A stretch of 64,000 nucleotides of DNA from Stutzerimonas stutzeri (GCF_018138085.1 NZ_CP073105.1:4712001-4776000), one strand, 5' to 3'; positions 25,691 through 35,048 are shown, counted from the stretch's first letter. The notes: generated from the letters alone by a model not told the origin. Numbers and translations are program-made.

Positions 25691-27439
25691 ATGGCAGACC
25701 AGAACTCGCAATACATGGCCATGCTCACCGCTGTCGGCGAGGCCAAGCTGGCCAACGCCACCGCCCTGGGCGTCAACCTGAACATCACCCAGCTCGGCGT
25801 CGGCGATGCCAACGGCGCCGAACCGATGCCGAGCCGCACACAGACGGCGCTGATCAACGAGCGCCGCCGGGCACCGCTCAACCAGCTGAGCATCGACCCG
25901 AACAACAGCGCGATCATCATCGCCGAGCAGGTCATCCCCGAGCACATTGGCGGCTGGTGGATTCGCGAGATCGGCCTGTATGACGAAGCGGGCGACCTGA
26001 TTGCAGTCGCCAACTGCCCGCCGACCTTCAAGCCCGAACTGGCCCAGGGCAGCGGCCGCACCCAGGTGGTGCGCCTCAATATCCTGGTGAGCAGCACCCA
26101 GAACATTCAGCTGAAAATCGACCCGAGCGTGGTGCTAGCGACGCGCAAGTACGTCGACGACCTGACCGTCCGGGCCTCGCAGGCAGATGCCGAGGCTGGA
26201 ACGGACAACAGCAAGATCATGACGGCGTTGCGCGTCTGGCAAGCAATTACCAAGCGGTTTTCGTCGCAGACGCAGGCCGAGGGCGGAACTGACAATGAAA
26301 CACTGATGAGCCCACTGCGGGTTTTTCAGGTAATGACAAAATACGGGCTCGGCTCCACTACGGCGCCGCTTCTTACGACGGTGGGCGACACCAATACGCC
26401 GTCGGGTCTGTATCGGGTCGACGGCACCGCTGTCGGTCTTCCTATCGCGGAGCCGGGTTTCGTCGAAGTACGGCGTGGCGGTGCTGGCCTGGTAAGCCAG
26501 CGCTATTACTCGCGCAGCAGCCAGCGCGCGTTTTTCCGGCGCGCCAATGGTTCGTTGGGTGCATGGGAGGAGTTCATGCACTCCGGCACGGCGGCAACGC
26601 AGGCCGAGGCCGAGGCCGGATCGATAGCCGATCGTTGGATGAGCCCGCTTCGGTCGCTTCAACTGCTCGCCAAGTATGGATTGGGCGGGGCTTGCGCTAC
26701 GTGGCCACATGCCACGCTCAACGTCTACACACAGGCCACCGGCTTTTACCGCGCCACAAGCGGCGTGACCGACGGCCCTTACAGTGCCTACTGGGGGGTT
26801 CGTGTAGAAAAAGCCCCCGATGGCAGCTACGTACGGCAGAGCCTTTGGGATCTGAACAAGGCGAGTGGTTACTACGAGAGGACCATCAGCAACGGGAACC
26901 CAGGCCCCTGGATTGAACTGTCGCATAGTGGCAACGCGGCGTCGCAGGTCGACGCAGAGACCGGCACGGATAATTCGAAGTGGATGAGCCCGCTGAGGGT
27001 CTTCCAAGCCATCGCGAAAATCGTCGTGCAAGCCACGGAAACAGTGATCGGCGTCGCCAAGGTCGCAACGCAGGCGCAGACCAATGCTGGCACCGATGAC
27101 GCCACCATCGTGACCCCAAAAAAGCTGCGCATGGGCATCGCCTACAGTTTCGGGACGAATGGCTATTTTTTCCTGCCGAGCTGGCTTTTTGGCTTTGGCC
27201 TGCAGTGGGGCGAGGTACCGAATGTTGCGGCTGATGGCGTGCAGAGCGTTTCTTTCCCTGTCGCCTTTGTCACTGAGGTCTTTGGGATGCTGGCGAACCT
27301 GAAAACCGAGACGCCAGGAACGCAGCCGACTGCCGTCTACAGCATTCCGACGAGCGTTTCTGGTGGCAAGGTGGTGCGGGACGTAAGCACATCGCCTTAT
27401 GCAACCGGGCCAATTTTCTGGCTAGCGCTTGGGCGCTAG
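25691..27439 (+). CDS. H: Tail fibre protein (P2 gpH-like N terminus, repeat shaft, receptor-binding tip)
   Basis: A 582-residue fibre. Residues 1-165 match the conserved P2-type fibre N terminus (tail-collar/DUF3751 type: ANCPPTFKPELAQGSGRTQVV). A shaft follows with five diverged copies of a motif like SQADAEAGTDNSKIMTALRV, at about residues 171, 194, 300, 415 and 456, interspersed with beta-rich modules (SGLYRVDGTAV, ATGFYRATSGV). The C terminus begins GYFFLPSWLFGFGLQWGEV, as in gp53-type fibre tips. The central part uses less GC-rich codons than its neighbours, consistent with host-range recombination. Confidence 0.92.
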   Translation: MADQNSQYMAMLTAVGEAKLANATALGVNLNITQLGVGDANGAEPMPSRTQTALINERRRAPLNQLSIDPNNSAIIIAEQVIPEHIGGWWIREIGLYDEAGDLIAVANCPPTFKPELAQGSGRTQVVRLNILVSSTQNIQLKIDPSVVLATRKYVDDLTVRASQADAEAGTDNSKIMTALRVWQAITKRFSSQTQAEGGTDNETLMSPLRVFQVMTKYGLGSTTAPLLTTVGDTNTPSGLYRVDGTAVGLPIAEPGFVEVRRGGAGLVSQRYYSRSSQRAFFRRANGSLGAWEEFMHSGTAATQAEAEAGSIADRWMSPLRSLQLLAKYGLGGACATWPHATLNVYTQATGFYRATSGVTDGPYSAYWGVRVEKAPDGSYVRQSLWDLNKASGYYERTISNGNPGPWIELSHSGNAASQVDAETGTDNSKWMSPLRVFQAIAKIVVQATETVIGVAKVATQAQTNAGTDDATIVTPKKLRMGIAYSFGTNGYFFLPSWLFGFGLQWGEVPNVAADGVQSVSFPVAFVTEVFGMLANLKTETPGTQPTAVYSIPTSVSGGKVVRDVSTSPYATGPIFWLALGR

Positions 27440-27452
27440 ATAAGGGGGGATC

Positions 27453-28040
27453 ATGCGTTACTACAGCAAAAAAACCGGCTCAACCTATCTCGCTGGCATG
27501 CACGATGGTGCTATGCCGGACGATGCGGTCGAAATATCCGAGGAGCGATATCTCACGGTGATCGCTAGTCCCGATCCCGCCAAGGTACGTGGGCATGACT
27601 TGGAGGGGTTGCCGATCCTTATCGACCCGCCGCCGCTTGTCCCTAGCGCCAGTGCACTGTGCGAGCACATCGACTTCGCCGCTGATGCCGCCCGAGCGGC
27701 AGTGGTCGGCGACCCCACGAGAACAGTGGAATACGAACGCGCAGCAGCCGAAGCGGCTCAGTTCAAAGCGGCGGGTTATCCAGCCGAAAACGTGCCCCGC
27801 ACCGTCGCCGCCTGGGCCATCAACGGCCGTACGGCGCAGCAGGCCGCAGACAGCATCCTGGCCGAGGCCGCGGCGTACACCGAGGCGCTGTACGTCATCC
27901 GCGAAACACGGCTGGCCGCCAAGGAGCAGATCCGCGCGCTGATGGCCGCCGGCGAGGTCGAGCAGGCGCAGCAGCTGGCCGAGCAGACCATCGCTGCGAT
28001 CGAGGCGGCAGTGGCAGGCGTCGGCAACGCCGCGGCGTGA
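27453..28040 (+). CDS. G: Tail fibre assembly protein (P2 gpG-like)
   Basis: A 195-residue protein following the fibre gene, with the expected start (RYYSKKTGSTYLAGMHDGAMP) and a helical C terminus rich in Ala and Gln (about 100-195). Such proteins act as chaperones for trimerisation or attachment of the fibre. The first part shares the lower GC of the fibre gene, suggesting they moved together. It is the last gene before a terminator. Confidence 0.85.
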   Translation: MRYYSKKTGSTYLAGMHDGAMPDDAVEISEERYLTVIASPDPAKVRGHDLEGLPILIDPPPLVPSASALCEHIDFAADAARAAVVGDPTRTVEYERAAAEAAQFKAAGYPAENVPRTVAAWAINGRTAQQAADSILAEAAAYTEALYVIRETRLAAKEQIRALMAAGEVEQAQQLAEQTIAAIEAAVAGVGNAAA

Positions 28041-28057
28041 TTCATTGCTGGAAGAAC

Positions 28058-28081
28058 AGCCCCGCAAGCCGGGGCTTTTTC
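28058..28081 (+). terminator. Intrinsic terminator after tail fibre assembly gene
   Basis: AGCCCC/GGGGCT stem, GCAAGCC loop and a T run. It ends the V-to-G transcription unit just before the next late promoter. Confidence 0.85.
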
Positions 28082-28091
28082 TTGTCCGTGC

Positions 28092-28156
28092 TGTAGCCAA
28101 CTTCGCTACACAGCCCGCCGCGTGCGCCCCTTGCGCGCGCGCGTCACCCTCAAGGC
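28092..28156 (+). promoter_or_regulatory. Late promoter with Ogr-type palindrome upstream of gpFI
   Basis: TGTAGCCAACTTCGCTACA (28092-28110) is a TGT-N13-ACA palindrome. As at gpV, GTGCGCC follows after exactly 11 bases and an alternating GC tract after that (28133-28143). A centre at -55 predicts a start near 28156, leaving a 37-base leader with AGGAG before the FI ATG (28193). Confidence 0.7.
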
Positions 28157-28192
28157 TCACTGATCCGGCACTCGCCCAGGAGCCTCAACCCC

Positions 28193-29383
28193 ATGGCCAC
28201 CGAATACCATCACGGCGTCCGCGTCCTCGAAATCAACGAGGGCACCCGCCCCATTCGCACCGTTTCCACCGCCGTGGTGGGCATGGTCTGCACCGCGTCG
28301 GATGCTGATGCGGTCAAGTTCCCCCTCAACAAGCCGGTGCTGCTCACCGACGTGCTCTCCGCCTCCGGTTCCGCCGGTGAGCTGGGCACCCTGGCGCGCA
28401 GCCTGGATGCCATCGCGGACCAGGCCTCGCCGGTCACCGTTGTGGTGCGTGTGGCCGATGGCGAAGGCGTCGACGATGCCGCGAAGGAAGCTGACCAGGT
28501 CAGCAAGATCATCGGCGGCGTGAGCGCCACTGGCGAATACCAGGGCATGAAGGCGCTGCTGGCGGCGGAGGCCCAGCTCGGCGTCAAACCGCGCATTCTC
28601 GGCGTGCCTGGGCTCGATTCGCTGCCGGTCACCACCGAGCTGGTGGCGATCGCCGAGAAGCTGCGCGGCTTCGCCTATGCCAACGCTTACGGCTGCGAAA
28701 CGGTATCGGACGCCATTGCCTACCGCGCCGGTTTCGGTGCGCGTGAGCTGATGCTCATCTGGCCGGACTTCGTCTCCTGGGACACCGTGGCGAACGCCAA
28801 CGCACCGGCCAGCGCCATCGCCCGCGCCCTGGGCCTGCGCGCCAAGCTGGACGAGCAGGTCGGTTGGCACAAGACCCTCTCCAACGTGCCGGTCAACGGC
28901 GTATCGGGCCTGAGCAAGGACATCTACTTCGACCTGCAGAACCCTGCCACCGACGCCGGGCTGCTCAACGCCGACGAGGTCACCACGCTGATCCGCCGCG
29001 ACGGCTTTCGCTTCTGGGGCTCGCGCACCTGCAGCGCCGACCCGCTGTTCGCCTTCGAGAACTACACCCGCACCGCCCAGGTGCTGGCAGACACCATGGC
29101 CGAGGCGCACTTCTGGGCGGTGGACAAGCCCATGCACGCCTCCCTGGTGCGCGACATCGTCGAAGGCATCAACGCCAAGCTCCGCGAGCTGGTCCGCAAC
29201 GGCTACCTGATCGGCGGCGAGTGCTGGTACGACGAGGCCGCCAACGACGCCACCACGCTCAAGGCCGGCAAGTTGTACCTGGACTACGACTACACCCCGG
29301 TACCGCCGCTGGAGAACCTGCTGCTGCGCCAGCGCATCACCGACCGCTACCTCGTCGACTTCGCCGCCGCCGTCAACGCCTGA
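28193..29383 (+). CDS. FI: Tail sheath protein (P2 gpFI-like)
   Basis: A 396-residue contractile sheath protein, the same length as P2 gpFI. It begins [20 protein letters not shown] and has [23 protein letters not shown] and [21 protein letters not shown] near the C terminus, as in the family. It contracts around the tube during injection. First gene of the FI-FII-E-T-U-D block. Confidence 0.97.
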   Translation: MATEYHHGVRVLEINEGTRPIRTVSTAVVGMVCTASDADAVKFPLNKPVLLTDVLSASGSAGELGTLARSLDAIADQASPVTVVVRVADGEGVDDAAKEADQVSKIIGGVSATGEYQGMKALLAAEAQLGVKPRILGVPGLDSLPVTTELVAIAEKLRGFAYANAYGCETVSDAIAYRAGFGARELMLIWPDFVSWDTVANANAPASAIARALGLRAKLDEQVGWHKTLSNVPVNGVSGLSKDIYFDLQNPATDAGLLNADEVTTLIRRDGFRFWGSRTCSADPLFAFENYTRTAQVLADTMAEAHFWAVDKPMHASLVRDIVEGINAKLRELVRNGYLIGGECWYDEAANDATTLKAGKLYLDYDYTPVPPLENLLLRQRITDRYLVDFAAAVNA

Positions 29384-29430
29384 CCCCATTCACCCGCGCG
29401 GCCCAGGCCGCGCCGTAGGAGAGCCCAGCC

Positions 29431-29946
29431 ATGGCCCTGCCCAAGAAACTCAAGCACCTCAATCTGTTCAACGACGGCAACAGCTACCTCGGCATCGCCA
29501 AGGCCGTCACCCTGCCGGTTCTCGGGCGCAAGCTGGAGGCCTACCGGGGCGGCGGCATGGACGGCCCGGTCAAGGTCGACATGGGCCACAGCGACGACGG
29601 CCTGCAGCTGGAGTGGACCCTCGGCGGCTGGGACCTGATCGCCGTGCGCCAGTTCGGCGCTACCCGGGTCGACGGCGTGCAGCTGCGCTTCTCCGGCTCG
29701 GTGCAGCGCGACGACACCGGCGAAGTCAGCGCGGTGGAGATCGTCACCCGCGGCCGGCATGAAGAGATCGACTTCGGCGACGCCGAGCCCGGCGAAGACA
29801 CCGAGCACAAGATCACCACCGCCCTGACCTACTACAAGCTCAGCGTCGACGGTGAGGTCCTCATCGAGATCGACCTGCTCAACTTCGTTTACATCGTCGA
29901 CGGCGACGACCGCCTGGCAGAGCACCGCAGGGCCCTCGGCATCTAA
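29431..29946 (+). CDS. FII: Tail tube protein (P2 gpFII-like)
   Basis: A 171-residue major tail tube protein (P2 gpFII is 172): LPKKLKHLNLFNDGNSYLG, then VTLPVLGRKLEAYRGGGM and ALTYYKLSVDGEVLIEIDLL are diagnostic. Good ribosome site (AGGAGAG) before ATG 29431. Confidence 0.97.
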   Translation: MALPKKLKHLNLFNDGNSYLGIAKAVTLPVLGRKLEAYRGGGMDGPVKVDMGHSDDGLQLEWTLGGWDLIAVRQFGATRVDGVQLRFSGSVQRDDTGEVSAVEIVTRGRHEEIDFGDAEPGEDTEHKITTALTYYKLSVDGEVLIEIDLLNFVYIVDGDDRLAEHRRALGI

Positions 29947-30030
29947 GCCGTGCACAGCCAGCGCCCCCCTTTCCGCAATCCGTCAGCAGCGCCCCTGCTT
30001 GCGGCCCCAACGCACCCAAGGAGCAACCCC

Positions 30031-30360
30031 ATGGAAACCACCGAGACCACCGCCGAAAAGGCCAAGAACCCCAATGAGACCGTCATCCCGCTCGACACCC
30101 CCATCAAGCGCGGCGAGACCACCCACGACAGCATCACCCTGCGCAAGCCCATGAGCGGCGAGCTGCGCGGCGTCACCCTGGTCGACCTGGTGCAGATGGA
30201 CGTCCTCGCGCTGCGCAAGGTGCTGCCGCGAATCAGCACCCCCAGCCTCACCGATCACGAGGTCGGCGCAATGGACCCGGCCGACCTGATGGCCTGCGGT
30301 GTCGCGGTGTCCGGTTTTTTGCTGCAGAAGTCGGCGAAGGAAGCTGCCCTCGTTGCGTAG
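30031..30360 (+). CDS. E: Tail assembly chaperone (P2 gpE-like)
   Basis: A 109-residue gpE homologue: VIPLDTPIKRGETTHDSITL, KPMSGELRGVTLVDLVQMDV, typical of P2 gpE (91). It contains the slippery heptamer TTTTTTG (30315-30321), so part of the product is extended into E'. Start 30031 has AAGGAG upstream; an earlier in-frame ATG at 29950 adds a Pro-rich stretch that is unlike the family. Confidence 0.94.
   Translation: METTETTAEKAKNPNETVIPLDTPIKRGETTHDSITLRKPMSGELRGVTLVDLVQMDVLALRKVLPRISTPSLTDHEVGAMDPADLMACGVAVSGFLLQKSAKEAALVA
30315..30321 (+). other. Programmed -1 ribosomal frameshift site (E to E')
   Basis: In the E frame the bases read T TTT TTG (Phe-Leu), the heptamer used in P2. Slipping back one base yields Phe-Phe and continues GCT GCA GAA... 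without a stop to 30491. The frame passes through CVEDAMADLAVVFHW, giving a fusion of about 153 residues (97 from E plus 56). Confidence 0.9.
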
Positions 30361-30368
30361 AAGACGCC

Positions 30369-30491
30369 ATGGCCGACCTGGCCGTGGTCTTTCACTGGGC
30401 GCCGGCGGACATGGACCCGCTGGCCCTTTCTGATCTGATCGAATGGCGCGAGCGGGCCAGAACACGCTGGGAGCTGAAGCATGGCCAATGA
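30369..30491 (+). CDS. E' reading frame (GpE-family tail protein), expressed by frameshift
   Basis: From ATG 30369 this frame encodes 40 residues (MADLAVVFHWAPADMDPLAL...), matching the P2 E' segment. Like E', it is expected mainly as the C-terminal part of the E-E' frameshift fusion, which begins upstream at 30321. It overlaps the start of the tape measure gene by 11 bases. Fusion and short chaperone together help load the tape measure during tail assembly. Confidence 0.85.
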   Translation: MADLAVVFHWAPADMDPLALSDLIEWRERARTRWELKHGQ

Positions 30492-33066
30492 CTTGAAGAT
30501 GGAGGTGATCCTCCAGGCCATTGACCGAGCCACCCGGCCGATCCGCGCCATCACCCAGGGGAGCGTCGGCCTCGGCCGCGCCCTCAAGGACTCCCGCGAC
30601 CAGCTCAAGACGCTGCAGGAACAACAGCGCGACGTCAGCAGCTGGCGCACCCTGCGCACCGCGAGCGAGCAGACCGAAACCGCCCTGCAGGCCGCCCGCG
30701 AGCGCGTGAAGGCCCTCGGCAAGGACCTGGCTGCCACTGGCGTGCCCACCCGGCAGATGACCCGCGACCTCAAGGGCGCCATCCGCGAAGCCACCGCCCT
30801 CAAGCGGCAACACCAGGAGCAGCAGGTGCAGCTCCAGGGCCTGCGCAACAAGCTCGGCGCCGCCGGCATCAGCACGCGCAATCTCAGCCAGCACGAGCGC
30901 GACCTGCGCCAACGCATCGAGCAGACCAACCAGACCATCACTGAGCAGGGCCGGCGCATGCAGCGCCTGACCGCGCAGACCAAGCAGCTCGCACTGGCCC
31001 GGTCTCAGTACGACAAGACCCAGCAGCTCGCCGGCAGCATGGCCGGCGCCGGTGCAGGCTCTGCCGCTGCAGGGGCCGCAATGGGCGTACCGGTGCTCAG
31101 CACCGTGCAGAGCTACATGGGCTTCGAGGACGCCATGGCCGGCGTGGCCAAGCAGGTGGAAGGCGCCCGCGACGGCAATGGGCAGCTCACCAGCACCTAC
31201 TTCGAGATGGCCGACGCCATCAAGGCCATGGCCGAGCGCATCCCCATGGCCACCACCGAAATCGCCGCCCTGGTCGAAGGCGCGGCGCGCATGGGCGTGT
31301 CCGGCAAGGACAACCTGCTGGCGTTCGCCGAGGTGGCCGCCAATGCCGCCACCGCGTTCGAGCTGCCGGCCGACCAGATCGGCGAGAACCTCGCGCGCAT
31401 CGCTGACCTGTACAAGATCCCGATCCAGAACGTCAGCCAGCTGGGCGACGCCATCAACTACCTGGACGACAACGCCAAGTCCAAGGGCGCGGACATCATC
31501 GAGGTGCTGCAGCGCACCGCCGGCGTCACCGCCTCGGTGGGCATGAGCTACAAGGACGCCGCCGCGCTGGGCTCCACCTTTCTCACCCTGGGCGCCACCG
31601 CTGAGGTGGCCGGCACCGCCACCAACGCGATGATCCGCGAGCTGGCGATCGCCACCCAGCAGCCCAAGCGCTTCCAGGCCGGGCTCAAGGCCCTCGGGCT
31701 CGAGGCCGAGGCGCTGCAGAGCGGCATGGCCGAGAACGCGACGGGCACGCTGCAGCAGGTCCTGGACGCCATCAACAAGCTGCCCAAGGCCGAGCAGCTC
31801 GGCGTCACGACGCAGCTGTTCGGCAAGGAGTTCGGCGACGACGCCGCCAAGCTGGCCCAGAACATCGGCGAGTACCGCCGGCAGCTGGACATGGCCAACT
31901 CCACCGCCGGCTCGGGCTCCATGCAGCGCGAAGCGGACATCCGCGCCGAATTGATATCGGCACGCATGGACATGGCCAAGAACCGCGCCTTCAACCTCTC
32001 GGCCACCCTGGGCGAGACCCTGCGCCCCACGCTGGTGGAGCTGTTCGAGAGCTTCAACAGCGTGATCGGCCGCGTGACCGACTGGGTCGAGGCCAATCCG
32101 GAACTCGCCGGGCAGATCATCAAGACCGTGGCCGGCGTGGCAGCGCTGGCCGCTGGCTTCGGCGCCGTCACCCTGGGCCTGGCCAGCTTCCTCGGCCCGT
32201 TCGCCATGGCGCGCTACGCGCTGACGCTATTCGGCATCAAGGGCGCGAGCCTGGGTACCGTTCTGCTCAACCTGGGCAAGGTCGTCCTGCCAATGGTGGG
32301 CAAGGCGATCCTGTTCATCGGTCGCGCGCTGATGATGAACCCCATCGGCCTGGCGGTGACCGCCATCGCGGCCTCGGCCTACCTGATCTACCGGAACTGG
32401 GAGCCGGTCAAGGCGTTCTTCCTCGGCCTGTGGGCGGAGATCAAGCAGGGCTTCGCCGGCGGCCTCTCCGGCATCGCCACGCTGATCCTCAACTTCTCCC
32501 CGCAGGGGCTGTTCTACCGCGCCTTCGCGGCGCTGATGACCTACTTCGGCGTGGAGTTGCCGGCCAAGTTCTCGGATTTTGGCGGCATGCTCCTGGACGG
32601 GCTGGTCAACGGCATCAAGAACAAGCTCGGCGCCGTCAAGGCCGCGATCGGCAGCGTCGGCGACAGCACCGTCGGCTGGTTCAAGGAGAAGCTGGGCATC
32701 CACTCGCCGTCGCGCGTGTTCGCCGAGCTGGGCGGCTTCACCATGCAGGGCCTGGAGCAGGGGCTGGTGGGCGGCCAGGGCGGCCCGCTGGGCGCCGTCA
32801 CCGCCATGGCCAAGCAGCTGGCAGCAGCCGGGGCCGTCAGCTTCGGCATGAGCGGCCCGGCAATGGCCATGGACAACCGGCCGCCGCTATCCGCCGCAGC
32901 GAGCAGCGCGCCCATGGTCGTCCAGGGCGACACCTACCAGATCACCATCCACGCGGCACCCGGTACCGACACCGCAGGCCTGCGCCAGATGTTCAACCAG
33001 CTGCTGGACGAGCGCGAGCGCGGCAAGGCTGCCCGCGTGCGCTCGGCCTTTGGCGACCAGGAGTAA
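30481..33066 (+). CDS. T: Tail tape measure protein (P2 gpT-like)
   Basis: An 861-residue protein (P2 gpT is 815). Long helical/coiled-coil N terminus (about 20-180, rich in Gln, Arg and Leu). The middle has a TP901-type core (GFEDAMAGVAKQVEGA, then VEGAARMGVSGKDNLLAFAE), a cluster of hydrophobic segments at about 540-640, and a C terminus with FKEKLGIHSPSRVFAELGGF. Its length sets the tail length. ATG 30481 overlaps the E' frame; MEVILQAI downstream is a second possible start. Confidence 0.95.
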   Translation: MANDLKMEVILQAIDRATRPIRAITQGSVGLGRALKDSRDQLKTLQEQQRDVSSWRTLRTASEQTETALQAARERVKALGKDLAATGVPTRQMTRDLKGAIREATALKRQHQEQQVQLQGLRNKLGAAGISTRNLSQHERDLRQRIEQTNQTITEQGRRMQRLTAQTKQLALARSQYDKTQQLAGSMAGAGAGSAAAGAAMGVPVLSTVQSYMGFEDAMAGVAKQVEGARDGNGQLTSTYFEMADAIKAMAERIPMATTEIAALVEGAARMGVSGKDNLLAFAEVAANAATAFELPADQIGENLARIADLYKIPIQNVSQLGDAINYLDDNAKSKGADIIEVLQRTAGVTASVGMSYKDAAALGSTFLTLGATAEVAGTATNAMIRELAIATQQPKRFQAGLKALGLEAEALQSGMAENATGTLQQVLDAINKLPKAEQLGVTTQLFGKEFGDDAAKLAQNIGEYRRQLDMANSTAGSGSMQREADIRAELISARMDMAKNRAFNLSATLGETLRPTLVELFESFNSVIGRVTDWVEANPELAGQIIKTVAGVAALAAGFGAVTLGLASFLGPFAMARYALTLFGIKGASLGTVLLNLGKVVLPMVGKAILFIGRALMMNPIGLAVTAIAASAYLIYRNWEPVKAFFLGLWAEIKQGFAGGLSGIATLILNFSPQGLFYRAFAALMTYFGVELPAKFSDFGGMLLDGLVNGIKNKLGAVKAAIGSVGDSTVGWFKEKLGIHSPSRVFAELGGFTMQGLEQGLVGGQGGPLGAVTAMAKQLAAAGAVSFGMSGPAMAMDNRPPLSAAASSAPMVVQGDTYQITIHAAPGTDTAGLRQMFNQLLDERERGKAARVRSAFGDQE

Positions 33067-33072
33067 CACCCC

Positions 33073-33513
33073 ATGATGATGGCCCTCGGCATGTTCGTGT
33101 TCAGCCTGGAGACCCTGGCCTACCAGGAGTTCCAACGGCAGACGGACTGGCGCCACGGCTCCACCAGCCGCATCGGTACCAACCCGGCGCGCCAGTACCT
33201 CGGCCGCGGCGAGGACAGCATCACCCTGCCCGGCGTGCTGCTGCCCGGCCTGGTCGGCAGCCCGCTCAGCCTCGACACCCTGCGCATGATGGCTGACACC
33301 GGCAAGGCCTGGCCCCTGGTGCAGGGCGACGGCCGCATCTTCGGCCTGTGGGTTATCGAGTCACTCAGCGAGACGCGCACGCTGTTCTTCCGTGACGGCG
33401 CCGCGCGCCGCATCGAGTTCAACCTCAAACTGAGCCGCATCGATGACGGCCGCGTCGATCTGCTGGGCAGCCTCACCGGCAGCGTCGGCGGCATTCTGCG
33501 GGGGCTGCTGTGA
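33073..33513 (+). CDS. U: Tail tube terminator/assembly protein (P2 gpU-like)
   Basis: A 146-residue gpU homologue (P2 gpU is 159): MALGMFVFSLETLAYQEFQR, then GEDSITLPGVLLPGLVG and DGRIFGLWVIESL are typical. It is needed for completion of the tail. Two adjacent ATG codons follow a GGAG sequence. It overlaps gpD by four bases. Confidence 0.95.
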   Translation: MMMALGMFVFSLETLAYQEFQRQTDWRHGSTSRIGTNPARQYLGRGEDSITLPGVLLPGLVGSPLSLDTLRMMADTGKAWPLVQGDGRIFGLWVIESLSETRTLFFRDGAARRIEFNLKLSRIDDGRVDLLGSLTGSVGGILRGLL

Positions 33514-34763
33514 ACGTGCTCAGCCAGGCCGGCGCGCTGCTCGGTGACGCGGCCAACCGCTACCGCGAGGCGACGTCCTATCCCAAGCCGATCTGCCGCG
33601 TGGTGGTCAACGGCCGCGACATCACCCTCGACATCGAGCAGCGCCTGGTCAGCATCGAGCTGACCGACAACCGCGGCATGGAGGCCGACCAGCTCGACAT
33701 CACCCTCAGCGACCACGACGGGCTGCTGGCCATCCCGCCCCGGGGCGCAACCGTGCGCCTCTGGCTGGGCTGGAGCGATACCGGTCTGGTGGACAAGGGC
33801 AGCTACACCGTGGACGAAACCGAGCACAGCGGCGCGCCGGACGTGCTCAGCATTCGCGCCCGCAGCGCGGACCTGCGCGGCGGCCTCAAGGTCAAGCGCG
33901 AACGCAGCTGGGACGGCGCCAACCTGGGCGCGATCATCGCCTCGATCGCCTCCGCCCATGGCCTCGCCCCCGTCGTCAGCCCCATCCTGGCGGCCATCGA
34001 GCTGCTGCACCTGGACCAGGCAAACGAGAGCGACGCCAACCTGCTCAGCCGGCTAGGCCTGCAACACGACGCCATCAGCACCGTGAAGGCCGGGCGCCTG
34101 CTGTTCATGCCGGCCGGCAAGAGCACCACAGCCAGCGGCCTGAGCCTGCCCCACGTCACCCTCACCCGGGCCGACGGCGACCAGCACCGCTTCCTGCAGG
34201 CCGACCGCGACAGCTATACCGGCGTCAAGGCGTACTACTACGAGATCAACAGCGCGGAGAAGAAGGAGGCCATCGCCGGCGGCGGCGACAACCTCAAGGA
34301 GCTGCGCCACAGCTACACCGACCAGGCCAGCGCCCTGCGCGCCGCGCGCGCCGAGTGGGGCCGCCTGCAGCGCGGTACCGCCACGCTCAGCTACATGCTG
34401 GCCAAGGGGCGCCCGGAGCTGACCCCCGACCAGACCTACAGCCTGCTCGGCATCAAGGCCGAGATCTCGGCCATCGTCTGGCTGGGCGGCAACCTGCGCC
34501 ACAGCTTCACGCCGGACAGCTACACCACCAGCCTGGAGCTGGAATCCAAGCTGCCCGATGGCGATGACGTGGATCTGCTGGCCGATCACGACGGCGACTA
34601 CACCGGCGTCGTCGCCTGGTACCGCGAGGAGAAAACGGGCGAGCAGAAGAAACTCACCGCCGGCGACCAGACCAAGCCCAAGCGCCTGACGCACCTCTAC
34701 GCGAGCAAGTCCAATGCCCAGCGGGCAGTGGATCGGGAGTGGCAGAGGATGCAAGCGGAGTGA
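33510..34763 (+). CDS. D: Late control protein / baseplate hub (P2 gpD-like)
   Basis: A 417-residue gpD homologue (P2 gpD is 387) that caps the tube and forms the baseplate hub. Recognisable segments: YPKPICRVVVNGRDITLDIE, WLGWSDTGLVDKGSYTVDE, FTPDSYTTSLELESKLPDGD. The C-terminal part has two short repeats beginning YTGVKAYYYE and YTGVVAWYRE, each followed by a KKL/KKEAIAGG segment. End of the structural operon. Confidence 0.95.
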   Translation: MNVLSQAGALLGDAANRYREATSYPKPICRVVVNGRDITLDIEQRLVSIELTDNRGMEADQLDITLSDHDGLLAIPPRGATVRLWLGWSDTGLVDKGSYTVDETEHSGAPDVLSIRARSADLRGGLKVKRERSWDGANLGAIIASIASAHGLAPVVSPILAAIELLHLDQANESDANLLSRLGLQHDAISTVKAGRLLFMPAGKSTTASGLSLPHVTLTRADGDQHRFLQADRDSYTGVKAYYYEINSAEKKEAIAGGGDNLKELRHSYTDQASALRAARAEWGRLQRGTATLSYMLAKGRPELTPDQTYSLLGIKAEISAIVWLGGNLRHSFTPDSYTTSLELESKLPDGDDVDLLADHDGDYTGVVAWYREEKTGEQKKLTAGDQTKPKRLTHLYASKSNAQRAVDREWQRMQAE

Positions 34764-34795
34764 TTGAATGGGACTCCAATCAAGGAGCAACGCCC

Positions 34796-35026
34796 ATGAC
34801 CGACAGCCGCAACCCTTATGCCGACTGGCCACGCCACGTTTACCTCTTTGTCTGCGTACGCGACGGAGGCGGAATAGTGCAGTCGGCCCACTCGGTAGCC
34901 GAGTTACACGGAATTTCCATAGATGAGTTGAAGGCGGAATGCCGCAGGGCCGGTGAGGAATTTATCGCCCAGGACGGCCAGCTCGGATTGCCAGAACAAC
35001 GGGTCTACGACTGGGCGCGCAGCTGA
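34796..35026 (+). CDS. Conserved small phage protein after gpD
   Basis: A 76-residue protein of unknown function with AAGGAG before ATG 34796. It starts MTDSRNPYADWPRHVYLFVC and has HGISIDELKAECRRAGEEF in the middle. It sits 32 bases after gpD and before the terminator, so it belongs to the late operon. An upstream in-frame ATG overlaps gpD and lacks a ribosome site. Confidence 0.6.
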   Translation: MTDSRNPYADWPRHVYLFVCVRDGGGIVQSAHSVAELHGISIDELKAECRRAGEEFIAQDGQLGLPEQRVYDWARS

Positions 35027-35048
35027 GCAACTATCAATTCGCAGGCAT

